In this document: one piece after another, positions 1-5,651 of the stretch | Numbering within the stretch: the first letter of the stretch is position 1 | Layout: each line of letters starts with the position of its first letter | Notes under the pieces: model-generated | Told to the model about the DNA's origin: nothing | The model's database searches: none | What the model saw: the letters and a program-made list of their open reading frames with translations, nothing else | Position numbers and translations under genes: made by a program | Source: an uncultured Eubacteriales bacterium | GTDB taxonomy: Bacteria; Bacillota; Clostridia; Oscillospirales; Acutalibacteraceae | DNA length: 5,813 nucleotides | Direction: 5' to 3' | NCBI GenBank assembly: GCA_934667575.1 | Contig: CAKUME010000083.1 | Coordinates: 1 to 5,813, forward strand

Positions 1-2
1 AA

Positions 3-209
3 GAACACATCACGCCGGAAATGGCCGCCGCACGCGCGCTGAACGCGCAAAAAAAGGTGCGGGTGCGCATTCCGCTCCATCCGCTGAACGAAGACGACCG
101 GGTGGTGCCGGTGAGCGTGAACGGCTATAACTTTTTCATCCGGCGCGGCGAGTGGGTCGAGGTGCCCGAAACGGTGGCGGAGCTGCTCGCAAACGCCGAT
201 TATATTTGA
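3..209 (+). CDS. small phage capsid-region protein (5' end probably outside the window)
   Basis: The reading frame is open from the first complete codon at position 3 and ends at TGA 207-209. An ATG at 21 would give a 62-residue protein, but the 20 bases before it contain no Shine-Dalgarno sequence, and the in-frame codons upstream remain open. I therefore think the true start lies left of the window. The visible part has a charged N-terminal stretch, then a basic strand (KKVRVRIPL), a short acidic turn, and a small beta-type module with VSVNGYNFFIRRGEWVEVP, ending in a short helix (VAELLANADYI). Small proteins with this 'V.VNG..F.I.RGE.VEVP..VAE.L' layout are common just downstream of the major capsid gene in clostridial prophages. 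Their exact role is unknown to me, though a decoration or head-completion role is possible. The following tail-type genes fit this. Family placement is from memory of the pattern, not a search. Confidence 0.72.
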   Translation, partial: EHITPEMAAARALNAQKKVRVRIPLHPLNEDDRVVPVSVNGYNFFIRRGEWVEVPETVAELLANADYI

Positions 210-229
210 TTTTATTTCACACACAAAAA

Positions 230-267
230 GCAAAAAGAGCCGTTCGGCAGCGGGCGGCTCTTTTTGC
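230..267 (+). terminator. intrinsic terminator-like hairpin / attenuator between structural genes
   Basis: A perfect 13-bp inverted repeat pairs 230-242 (gcaaaaagagccg) with 255-267 (cggctctttttgc), leaving a 12-base loop. The descending arm contains five consecutive T, giving a GC-rich upper stem followed by an A:U lower stem. That is the layout of a rho-independent terminator, although the T tract is closed by GC rather than extending beyond the stem. The ribosome binding site of the next gene (aaaggaggg, 268-276) starts at the very next base, so there is no room for a new promoter. Transcripts of the downstream tail genes must either read through or be antiterminated. Partial termination here would make the upstream capsid-side mRNA more abundant than the tail mRNA. 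Confidence 0.65.
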
Positions 268-282
268 AAAGGAGGGAAACCG

Positions 283-1158
283 ATGACCAAAAACGAAGCC
301 AAGGAAACGGCGCTGCGCTGGATTGACGAAGCCACGGTGAACGGCCGTCAGGCGGAGCCCGAAGAGCTGGCCGACTACCGCGACCGGATGGATTATCTGC
401 TGGACGGCGTGCAGGCGGCGCTGGCGGCGGCGTTTCCGCTGGACGGCTGCTTTGCGGCGACGATTTGCCCGGTGCCGAATCTGCTGGGCGGGGCGCACGC
501 GCTGCGCGCCGCTGCGCCCGGGGAACCGTTGGTGCTGAACGCGGCGGGCGCGCGCAGCGCCTATCTGGAAATCAGCGGCGCGGCCGGCGTGTCGGCGCCC
601 GGCACGGCGGCGGAACAAACGGCAGCCACCGGCGGATTTGAGCCGGTGCGGCTGCGGCTGCCGCAGGGCGGTCCGGTAACGGTGCGGGGGCGCGGGCAGG
701 TGCTCGTGCGCCACGCGGCGCTCTATGCGGCCGAATTTGACCGCGCGGCAGAAATTCCGGCGTTTGCACCGGAAACGGCGGTCACGCTGCCGGAGGATTT
801 TTGCACGCTGCGGCAAATCATCCGGACCGGCGGCGGCCCGGGCACGGTGTGGTCGAACTACCGGCAGGAGGGGGCGCGCACGTTCCGGCTGCCGTCCGCA
901 TCGGCCGGGGAATACCGATTTTGGTATGTGCGGCGGCCGCGTTCGGTGCCGCACGACGCACCGGGCGACACGGAGCTCGACTGCGCGCCGCAGGCCGAAT
1001 CGCTGATTCCGCTCAAGCTGGCCGCAGACACGCTGATGGGCACGCCGGATCGCGCCGGAACGGCGTATTATTTGGAAAACTGCTATTCGACGCGGCTGCA
1101 AATGCTGCGCAGCGAGCAAACGGAAGCGCCGGTGCGCATTGAACCGGTGTATCGATAA
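283..1158 (+). CDS. putative phage head-tail connector / tail adaptor protein
   Basis: This encodes 291 residues, starting at ATG 283 with a very strong SD (aaaggaggg, 268-276) six bases upstream. The N-terminus (residues 1-50) is helical and rich in Glu, Arg and Ala, with several aromatic residues (Trp13, Tyr32, Tyr38). Residues 80-160 form a beta-rich domain with a strand pattern such as VRLRLPQGGPVTVRGRG. The C-terminal part has LPEDFCTLRQI (169-179), an EYRFWYVRRP strand (210-219), and a helical 'IPLKLAADTL...AYYLENCYSTRLQML' tail (242-275). This helical end, with a strand domain inserted before it, recalls adaptor proteins that sit below the portal in short-tailed phages (P22 gp4 or T7 gp11 type). 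Position supports it: after a capsid-side gene and immediately before the nozzle-like gene, 13 bases away. The family match is an inference from layout; other structural roles remain possible. No signal peptide or membrane segment is seen. Confidence 0.82.
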   Translation: MTKNEAKETALRWIDEATVNGRQAEPEELADYRDRMDYLLDGVQAALAAAFPLDGCFAATICPVPNLLGGAHALRAAAPGEPLVLNAAGARSAYLEISGAAGVSAPGTAAEQTAATGGFEPVRLRLPQGGPVTVRGRGQVLVRHAALYAAEFDRAAEIPAFAPETAVTLPEDFCTLRQIIRTGGGPGTVWSNYRQEGARTFRLPSASAGEYRFWYVRRPRSVPHDAPGDTELDCAPQAESLIPLKLAADTLMGTPDRAGTAYYLENCYSTRLQMLRSEQTEAPVRIEPVYR

Positions 1159-1171
1159 GGAGGGGGCAGCC

Positions 1172-3046
1172 ATGTTTGTACCCATGCAGGTGCGGGCGAC
1201 GGATACGCAGCGGATCGCCATTGCGGAGTTTCGCGGCGCGGATCTTTGCAGCAGCCCCACGGGAATGAGCCTGAGCCGGTCGCCGTCGTGCCCGAACATG
1301 ATGCGCAGCGTGCCGAACAAGGTGCGCAAGCGCATGGGCTATTATCTGGCGGCCACCTATTCCGGCCGCATCAACGGGCGCTTTGCGTATCAGGGCAAGG
1401 AGCTGGTGCACGCCGGCCACTGCCTGTATTTGAACGGAGTCCGGCTGAGCGATGCGCTGCAGGACACGCGCAGCCGCGGCTTTTACTTTAACCGCCGTTT
1501 TTTTCTGCTCGACGGCGCGGGCTATTATTATGTTCAGGACGACACCTTTGGCGAAGTGAAAAACGTGGCGTATGTGCCGGTAACGACCATTTCGCGCGAC
1601 CCCAGCGGCGGCGGTGCGGCGCTGGAGGATTTGAATCTGATTGGCGACTGCTGGGAAGAAAAATTTTACGGCACGGAAACCGACCGGGAGTATCAGCTGA
1701 GCTTCGGCGGCCTGAGCGCGCAGTCGCTGCGCGTGGTGGTTCGAACAAGCGACGGCGCGGGCTGGACGCATTTGCGCGAAAACGTGGACTACACGGTGGA
1801 TCGCACGGCCGGCGTGGTCACGTTCGCCCAGGCGCCGGGCAAGTCGCCGATGGAGGGCGTGGACAATGTGACAATCACGGCGGCGCGCGATATGGCAGCG
1901 CAGCGGCAAAAAATCGCCCAGGCCGATGTGTGCGTGACATACAGTGAAAGCGGCAGCGGCGCGCGCGTGTTTGTCACGGGCTGCCCGAGCTACCCGAACC
2001 GGGACTACTGGTGCGCGCTCAACGACCCGACCTATTTTCCGGCGCGGAATTATTCCGTGCTGGGGCAGAGCAATGCGCGCATTATGGGTTACAGCGTGGT
2101 GGGCGCGGCCCTTGCGGCGCACAAATCGGACGCCGACGGGTCGGTGTATGTGCGGCGGGGCGAGCTGTTCACCGAAACGGATGCCGGCGGCAACAAAACG
2201 GAACGCCTGAGCTTTCGCACGGGCAATGTGATCACGGGCAGCGGCGCGGTGTCGCGGTACGGCTTTGCGGCGCTGGGGAGCGAGCCGCTGTTTTTGACCC
2301 GGCGCGGTGTGTGCGCGCTCACCGCCTCCGATCTCACGGGGGAGCGGTATCAGCAAGGGCGGTCGTTTTTTATTGACCCGGCGCTGCATGCGGAGGCGAA
2401 TCCCGAAGAAGCGGTGGCCGCCGTCTACGGCGATTTTTATGTGCTGGCCTATCCGAGCGGGCATATTTATCTGCTCGACGGGCTGCAAAAAACCTATGTG
2501 AAGGATCAGCCGTACAGCAGCTATCAATACGAATGCTTTTGCTGGACGGGCATTTATGCGCGCTGCGTGTGGACAAACGGCGATGCGCTGTGCTTTGGTG
2601 ACGAAGACGGGCATATTTATCATTTTTACACCGATCCCGACGATCCGGCGAGCTACAGCGACAACGGCGAGCCGATCGCCGCCTACTGGCAGACGCCGGA
2701 GCTGGACGGCGGCGCGTTCGACCGGGCCAAAACCTTTCGCCGGTTCAGCGTGCAGCTGCGCGCGGCGGCAGGCACCTCGGCCACGGTGCGCTGCCGCAAG
2801 TCGGGCGGCGCTTGGCATCCGGCCACGGACGGCGCGTTGCGTGCCGGCTGCTTTCGGTTTTCGGCGCTCTGTTTTTCGCGCCTGTGCTTCAGCGGGGGCG
2901 CACCGGTGCACACACTGACGCGCCGCCTGGCGGTGCGGTGCGTGGACACGCTGGCGCTCCGCTTGGAAAACGACGCGGTGAACGAGCCGTTTGGGCTGGA
3001 GGCGCTGGCGCTGGAGTATACGCAGGCGGGGCGGTTCCGCCGCTGA
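1172..3046 (+). CDS. putative short-tailed phage nozzle / packaged-DNA stabilisation-like protein
   Basis: This encodes 624 residues. The start is ATG 1172, because an SD (aaggagg, 1157-1163) lies eight bases upstream; the frame is open a little further back, but only to a TTG inside the previous gene. The N-terminus holds a motif typical of this clostridial phage family: FRGADLC (20-26), LSRSPSCPNMMRSVPNK (34-50), then VRKRMGY (51-57). Residues 170-235 form a beta domain with DYTVDRTAGVVTFAQAPG (206-223). Residues 290-500 carry repeated beta blades (YSVLGQSNARIMGYS, GDFYVLAYPSGHIYLLDG, FGDEDGHIYHFYTD), consistent with a beta-propeller. The C-terminus ends in RLENDAVNEPFGLEALALEYT (597-617), again typical. 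P22 gp10 and T7 gp12 nozzle proteins share this propeller-plus-platform idea, so I infer a role in closing the head and forming the tail tube tip. There are 17 cysteines, rather many for a virion protein. No membrane segment or signal peptide is present. Confidence 0.88.
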   Translation: MFVPMQVRATDTQRIAIAEFRGADLCSSPTGMSLSRSPSCPNMMRSVPNKVRKRMGYYLAATYSGRINGRFAYQGKELVHAGHCLYLNGVRLSDALQDTRSRGFYFNRRFFLLDGAGYYYVQDDTFGEVKNVAYVPVTTISRDPSGGGAALEDLNLIGDCWEEKFYGTETDREYQLSFGGLSAQSLRVVVRTSDGAGWTHLRENVDYTVDRTAGVVTFAQAPGKSPMEGVDNVTITAARDMAAQRQKIAQADVCVTYSESGSGARVFVTGCPSYPNRDYWCALNDPTYFPARNYSVLGQSNARIMGYSVVGAALAAHKSDADGSVYVRRGELFTETDAGGNKTERLSFRTGNVITGSGAVSRYGFAALGSEPLFLTRRGVCALTASDLTGERYQQGRSFFIDPALHAEANPEEAVAAVYGDFYVLAYPSGHIYLLDGLQKTYVKDQPYSSYQYECFCWTGIYARCVWTNGDALCFGDEDGHIYHFYTDPDDPASYSDNGEPIAAYWQTPELDGGAFDRAKTFRRFSVQLRAAAGTSATVRCRKSGGAWHPATDGALRAGCFRFSALCFSRLCFSGGAPVHTLTRRLAVRCVDTLALRLENDAVNEPFGLEALALEYTQAGRFRR

Positions 3047-3109
3047 CGAACCGCAGGCCCGATGCACTCGGGCGGCCGGAAAAACATATGATGCAAGGAG
3101 GAAAATTCC

Positions 3110-3313
3110 ATGGCAATTGAAAAATTGACCGACGCGAGCTTTGTGGGCAAGGGCGTGACCGGCATGGCGGATATGCCGAAGCTGTCGGCGAGCGCGATGC
3201 AGCAAAAGCTCGACGAGCTGGCGCGCGACGTGCTCGCGCCGAAGCTCAACGAGGTGATCGACGCGCTCAACCGCTGCGCGTCGCGGCTGGACGCGCTGGA
3301 AACGCAGCCGTAA
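3110..3313 (+). CDS. short tail-fibre-anchor-like phage protein (67 aa)
   Basis: ATG 3110 follows a strong SD (aaggagga, 3095-3102) by seven bases. The protein starts AIEKLTDASFVGKGVTGM, continues with LSASAMQQKLDELARDVLAPKLNEVIDALN (25-54), and ends in a short amphipathic helix (CASRLDALETQP). In clostridial prophages this type of opening, 'KLT...F.GK.V..LPD.P.LSA..MQ.KFDE...DV..P..N.LID.L', is usually the N-terminal end of much longer tail-fibre or appendage proteins and is thought to attach them to the tail. Here it stops after 67 residues, and no fibre domain follows in any frame. It may be a natural short form (a structural plug or chaperone-like partner) or the remnant of a lost fibre. 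The 63-base gap after the nozzle-like gene holds only a weak 6-bp hairpin. Coding is well supported by SD and codon pattern; function is an inference. Confidence 0.83.
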   Translation: MAIEKLTDASFVGKGVTGMADMPKLSASAMQQKLDELARDVLAPKLNEVIDALNRCASRLDALETQP

Positions 3314-3355
3314 CGCGCGCGTCGGCAAATTCGAGGGGAGAAAGGAGCTTATGCA

Positions 3356-4063
3356 ATGGAATATATCACCGTTTATTCCAATTGGAAACCCTATGCCCAA
3401 ATGAACGACCCGCGCGGGTTTATCAGCCGCCGGTTCGGCGGCGGTCACACCGGCGTAGACAGTGTGGGCAATGCACTCGACAACCCGGTGTGCGCGGTCA
3501 TCGGCGGCACGGTCACGGCGGTTTATTGGAGCGACACCTATGGCAACGTGGTGGAATATGGGCGCGGCGCGCTTCGCGTGACCTGCTGCCATTTGGCCAA
3601 GGCGCTGGTTGCGGTGGGCGATGCGGTGCGCGCGGGTGAAACCGTGGTGGGCGTGGAAGGCGCGACCGGCTCCTATGCCGACGGCAAGCACCTGCACACC
3701 AGCCTGCGCATTCACGGCGTATTGACCGACCCGGAACCCTATCTTTCCGGGCGCAAACCGTTTGATGAGGAGGACAACGAGATGAAATATCAAGTGGGCG
3801 ACACCGTTGTGGTCACGGGACGCATTTATACCAGCGCATGGGGTGCGGAGCCGTCGATTGCAGGCGGCGGCCGCAGCTATCGCATTACTGCCATTGCAAA
3901 TTACACCGGCGTTACGCGGCCGTATCAGCTGGGCGCGGCGGGCTTTTGCGCCGACGGCGACATTGCGGCCGACGCCCCGTCGGGCGAAGTGGCGCAGCTG
4001 CGCCGGGAGCTGGAGGCGGCCAACGCCAAGCTCGCGGCCATTCGGCAGGTGATGGATGGATGA
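3356..4063 (+). CDS. phage endolysin: M23 metallopeptidase with SH3-like C-terminal domain
   Basis: This encodes 235 residues, with start ATG 3356 eight bases after AGGAG (3343-3347); the ATG at 3351 is out of frame and too close. Residues 1-125 form a LytM/M23 peptidase that cuts peptide cross-bridges or stems of peptidoglycan using one zinc. The expected ligands are all visible: His31 and Asp35 (GGGHTGVDS), His114 in KHLHTSL, with the catalytic histidines His79 (CCHL) and His112. The usual acidic residue after HLH is replaced by Thr-Ser. Residues 145-205 (YQVGDTVVVTGRIYTS...YRITAIANYTG) resemble SH3-like wall-binding domains of clostridial phage lysins. Residues 208-233 are a short coiled coil (SGEVAQLRRELEAANAKLAAIRQ). 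There is no signal peptide, so export depends on the holin encoded downstream. The gene opens the lysis cassette and its stop overlaps the next start as ATGA. An internal SD and ATG lie at the domain junction. Confidence 0.94.
   Translation: MEYITVYSNWKPYAQMNDPRGFISRRFGGGHTGVDSVGNALDNPVCAVIGGTVTAVYWSDTYGNVVEYGRGALRVTCCHLAKALVAVGDAVRAGETVVGVEGATGSYADGKHLHTSLRIHGVLTDPEPYLSGRKPFDEEDNEMKYQVGDTVVVTGRIYTSAWGAEPSIAGGGRSYRITAIANYTGVTRPYQLGAAGFCADGDIAADAPSGEVAQLRRELEAANAKLAAIRQVMDG
3767..3784 (+). promoter_or_regulatory. internal ribosome binding site and in-frame start within the endolysin
   Basis: GAGGAGG at 3767-3773 is followed after eight bases by ATG 3782-3784, which is Met143 of the endolysin and in frame. 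This is as good an SD-start pair as any true gene start in the window. It sits exactly between the peptidase domain and the SH3-like domain. Translation from here would give a 93-residue product of SH3-like domain plus coiled coil. Some endolysins of Gram-positive phages (for example Lys170 and the clostridial CTP1L and CD27L) are known to make such a separate binding subunit. That it works here is inferred. The SD also spells Glu-Glu in the linker, so chance is possible. Confidence 0.55.
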
Positions 4064-4335
4064 GCGTGGAGCTGGGACTGATGATTTCGCTGGTGGGCTG
4101 CCTGGTGGCATTGGCCGGGTGGCTGGCCGCGCGGGAAAAGCACATTGCAGGCGATGCGGAATGGCGCGGCAGCGTGAACGCAAAGCTGGACGTGATTGTG
4201 GGCATGAAGGACGATCTGGCGCGTGTGAACAGCGCCGTGCAGGAATACGGCGAACGCCTGACGCGAGTGGAGGCCAGCGCCGCGCAGGCCCATCGCCGGG
4301 TGGATGAGCTGGCTGCCGAGAGAGGGAGAGGTTGA
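4060..4335 (+). CDS. XhlA-like lysis accessory protein: one TM segment plus coiled coil
   Basis: This encodes 91 residues. ATG 4060 overlaps the endolysin stop (ATGA, 4060-4063), indicating translational coupling; a modest SD (AGGTGA, 4047-4052) lies seven bases upstream. The frame is open further upstream, but that part is antiparallel-free shadow of the endolysin gene and lacks a suitable start signal. Residues 3-23 (VELGLMISLVGCLVALAGWLA) form one hydrophobic membrane helix with a very short N-terminal tail. Residues 24-91 are charged and helical with heptad-like spacing (KLDVIVGMKDDLARVNSAV, then ERLTRVEASAAQAHRRVDEL). This design, an N-terminal anchor with a cytoplasmic or external coiled coil, matches the XhlA/hemolysin-type small proteins found between endolysin and holin in Bacillus and clostridial prophages, which help holin-driven lysis. 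The stop lies two bases before the holin start. Which side of the membrane the coiled coil faces cannot be told from the sequence. Confidence 0.86.
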   Translation: MSVELGLMISLVGCLVALAGWLAAREKHIAGDAEWRGSVNAKLDVIVGMKDDLARVNSAVQEYGERLTRVEASAAQAHRRVDELAAERGRG

Positions 4336-4337
4336 GC

Positions 4338-4658
4338 ATGGAAAAGCTTTGGTTGTTTCCGGTGGTGGCGATCATCGTGGAGGCGCTGACGGAGTATATC
4401 AAAAATATGCTCGTAAAACGCGACAAAAAAACGCTGATCACGCAGCTGAGCGCGCTCGGGCTGAGCGTGCTGATCTGCATTACGGCAAACGCCGACCTGT
4501 TTGCGACAATGGGCATTCCGATTCGAATCCCAATGGTGGGCTGCGTGCTCACCGCGGTGTTTGCGTCGCGCGGGGCCAATTATATGAGCGATCTGCTCGG
4601 GCGGCTGCAAAAGGTCAAAACGCCGGAGCTGCCCGACCGCAAGCAGGAGGAACCGTAA
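4338..4658 (+). CDS. putative phage holin, three membrane segments
   Basis: This encodes 106 residues. I chose ATG 4338 rather than the in-frame TTG at 4332 because GGGAGAGG (4324-4331) lies six bases before the ATG but touches the TTG. Hydrophobic segments lie at about residues 4-18 (LWLFPVVAIIVEALT, with Glu15 and Glu19 inside or at its edge), 34-52 (ITQLSALGLSVLICITANA), and 63-80 (RIPMVGCVLTAVFASRGA). They are followed by a charged, Pro/Lys/Glu-rich C-terminal tail (93-106), as holins commonly have. Small multi-TM proteins ending 'GCVLTAVFASRGANY.SDL..RLQ' are frequent next to M23 or amidase lysins in clostridial prophages. The expected job is timed permeabilisation of the membrane so that the leaderless endolysin reaches the wall. 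The gene is tightly packed with its upstream neighbour (two bases apart). Assignment rests on size, topology and position; holins lack catalytic motifs. Confidence 0.85.
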   Translation: MEKLWLFPVVAIIVEALTEYIKNMLVKRDKKTLITQLSALGLSVLICITANADLFATMGIPIRIPMVGCVLTAVFASRGANYMSDLLGRLQKVKTPELPDRKQEEP

Positions 4659-4664
4659 AATAAC

Positions 4665-4679
4665 GCCGCCCCGGGCGGC
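4665..4679 (+). other. GC-only small hairpin in the gap between holin and coiled-coil gene
   Basis: In the 43-base gap, gccgc (4665-4669) pairs with gcggc (4675-4679) around a cccgg loop. It has no T tract, so it is not an intrinsic terminator. It ends four bases before the AAGGAG of the next gene and could affect mRNA stability or ribosome access there. The effect is speculative. Confidence 0.3.
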
Positions 4680-4701
4680 ACAAAGGAGCAAGAACGCTTT
4701 C

Positions 4702-5514
4702 ATGGATGAAACGAGCTACCAAACAAAAAAACGCGCGCTGGAGGAGCAATACCGCGCGCAAAAGCAAGCGCGCACCGCTGCGCTCGAAAGTCAGCTCAAG
4801 CCCTATGAGGCAAAGCTGACGCAGCTGGACAAAACGCGGGAACAAAGCAACCGCGCGGCCTATGTGCGGGCGCAGCAGCGCGATGCACGGCTGCCGGAAA
4901 GCAATGCCGCGCGCGGCGTGAACGGCGGCGAAGCCATGAGCGACCGCCGCCGGATCGCGGCGGATTACCGCGACGACGTGGCGCGCAATATGCAGAGCTA
5001 CCGCGACGGCGCTGCGCAGGTGCGCCAAACCATGGCCGGGCTGCGCGAAAAGAGCGCGGCCCGCGCGGAGCAGGCGGACGCGGAATATTACAGCAAGCTG
5101 ACCGCACTGGCCGAGGAACTGCGCGCGGCGCGTGAAAAAGCGGCGCGCCGCACGGCCGAAAAGCAGGCGGCGGCTCAAAAGACCGCAAAACAGCAAAGCA
5201 AGGCCGCCAAACCGGCGAGTCGCACCGGCACGCAGGAAAATCACCCGGGCGTGCGCCGCTACTCGGTGCCCGGCGTGGGCGGAACGGAAACGATCACCCA
5301 GGTGGGCAATCGGCTGATTGCCAATGCGGTGTCGTTCGACGGCTCGGGCACGATGTGGATTACGGTGGACGGCAAACAAATGTCGCAGGAGGCCGTGCAG
5401 CGCGGCTTGCGCGCCGGCACCATCCGCACCGGCACCGGCCCGATGGGCGCGATGTGCTATGAGGCCGCGCCGCGCACCGCATCGCAGTCCGGCGGGCTGA
5501 TGCGCCGCGGATAA
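4702..5514 (+). CDS. phage-associated coiled-coil protein with small C-terminal beta domain
   Basis: This encodes 270 residues. ATG 4702 is the only start in reach, and AAGGAG (4683-4688) lies 13 bases upstream, an unusually long spacer that may lower expression. Residues 1-60 and 85-150 are strongly helical and charged, consistent with coiled coil. Between them is YVRAQQRDARLPESNAARG followed by VNGGE (54-77), a pattern I recall in small clostridial phage virion-associated proteins ('Y....RALPQ.LAA.G.NGG'). Residues 150-175 are a Lys/Gln/Ala-rich low-complexity linker. Residues 183-256 form a compact beta-type domain (RRYSVPGVGGTETITQVGN, then VSFDGSGTMWITVDGK), and the end is flexible. No signal peptide or membrane segment is seen. 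Lying after the lysis genes and directly before a terminator, it could be a minor virion or DNA-ejection protein, or a late-expressed accessory gene. The function is unknown; the coding call is firm from length, SD and codon pattern. Confidence 0.87.
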   Translation: MDETSYQTKKRALEEQYRAQKQARTAALESQLKPYEAKLTQLDKTREQSNRAAYVRAQQRDARLPESNAARGVNGGEAMSDRRRIAADYRDDVARNMQSYRDGAAQVRQTMAGLREKSAARAEQADAEYYSKLTALAEELRAAREKAARRTAEKQAAAQKTAKQQSKAAKPASRTGTQENHPGVRRYSVPGVGGTETITQVGNRLIANAVSFDGSGTMWITVDGKQMSQEAVQRGLRAGTIRTGTGPMGAMCYEAAPRTASQSGGLMRRG

Positions 5515-5530
5515 TCGTTTCAAATCAAAA

Positions 5531-5566
5531 AAGCCGCGTTTTCCGTGCCGCAGGAAAGCGCGGCTT
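5531..5566 (+). terminator. strong intrinsic terminator closing the prophage gene block
   Basis: A 14-bp stem pairs 5531-5544 (aagccgcgttttcc) with 5553-5566 (ggaaagcgcggctt), with one T:G wobble and an 8-base loop. It is followed by further T to 5569, and A residues at 5527-5530 lengthen the stem. The T tract makes it a classic rho-independent terminator for the + strand; the A tract on the other side means it could also stop transcripts coming leftwards. It begins 16 bases after the stop of the coiled-coil gene and insulates spoVAC from phage transcription. Confidence 0.85.
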
Positions 5567-5585
5567 TTTCTGCGCGCCGCGCCGC

Positions 5586-5615
5586 GTATAATTGCCCGCG
5601 CCGCGGCAAAGAATA
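5586..5615 (+). promoter_or_regulatory. candidate sigma-G promoter for spoVAC
   Basis: GTATA (5586-5590) fits the sigma-G -35 consensus GHATR. Exactly 18 bases later, AAGAATA (5609-5615) agrees with the -10 consensus CATHHTA at five of seven positions (C1 and T3 differ). Transcription would start near 5622, leaving about 30 bases before the GTG, including its SD (aagggg, 5638-5643). spoVA operons are known sigma-G targets in the forespore. A perfect TATAAT (5587-5592) overlaps the -35 but has no matching TTGACA upstream, so a vegetative promoter is less likely. Confidence 0.4.
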
Positions 5616-5651
5616 GCAGCGAATTCAAACGCACGAAAAGGGGAATGCATT

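Noticed and set aside
217..1335. A 372-codon open frame on the - strand opposite the connector gene
   Set aside because: It has the same shadow effect: in register with the connector gene and passing through the hairpin at 230-267, with low-complexity basic content.
3057..3073. A 6-bp hairpin (gcccga/tcgggc) between the nozzle-like gene and the fibre-stub gene
   Set aside because: It is too short and has no T tract, and repeats of this size are common in GC-rich sequence.
3426..3442. A 7-bp GC hairpin (gccgccg/cggcggc) near the start of the endolysin gene
   Set aside because: It lies inside codons for the Ser-Arg-Arg-Phe-Gly-Gly region required before the zinc-binding His. It is most likely chance in GC-rich coding sequence.
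3838..4059. An N-terminal extension of the XhlA-like protein (165 residues in total)
   Set aside because: The extension overlaps the endolysin in another frame, is Gly/Arg-rich, and has no SD. The ATG overlapping the endolysin stop starts directly before the membrane helix, as expected for the family.
1013..4579. A 1188-codon open frame on the - strand across several genes
   Set aside because: It lies exactly in codon register with the + strand nozzle, fibre-stub and endolysin genes, and is open only because TTA, CTA and TCA are not used there. Its translation is Arg/Ala/His-rich with no recognisable domain, and the + strand genes have SDs and clear families.
5587..5592. A perfect TATAAT as a vegetative promoter for spoVAC
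   Set aside because: At 17 bases upstream there is only the T tract of the terminator instead of TTGACA, and no TG extension is present. The sigma-G reading of the same region fits better with the gene's role.
5579..5607. A direct repeat GCGCCGCG (5579-5586 and 5598-5605) with a partly overlapping inverted repeat GCCGCG/CGCGGC, considered as an operator or att core
   Set aside because: It is short and GC-only in a GC-rich spacer, with no second phage end in the window to compare. It could equally be chance around the candidate promoter.
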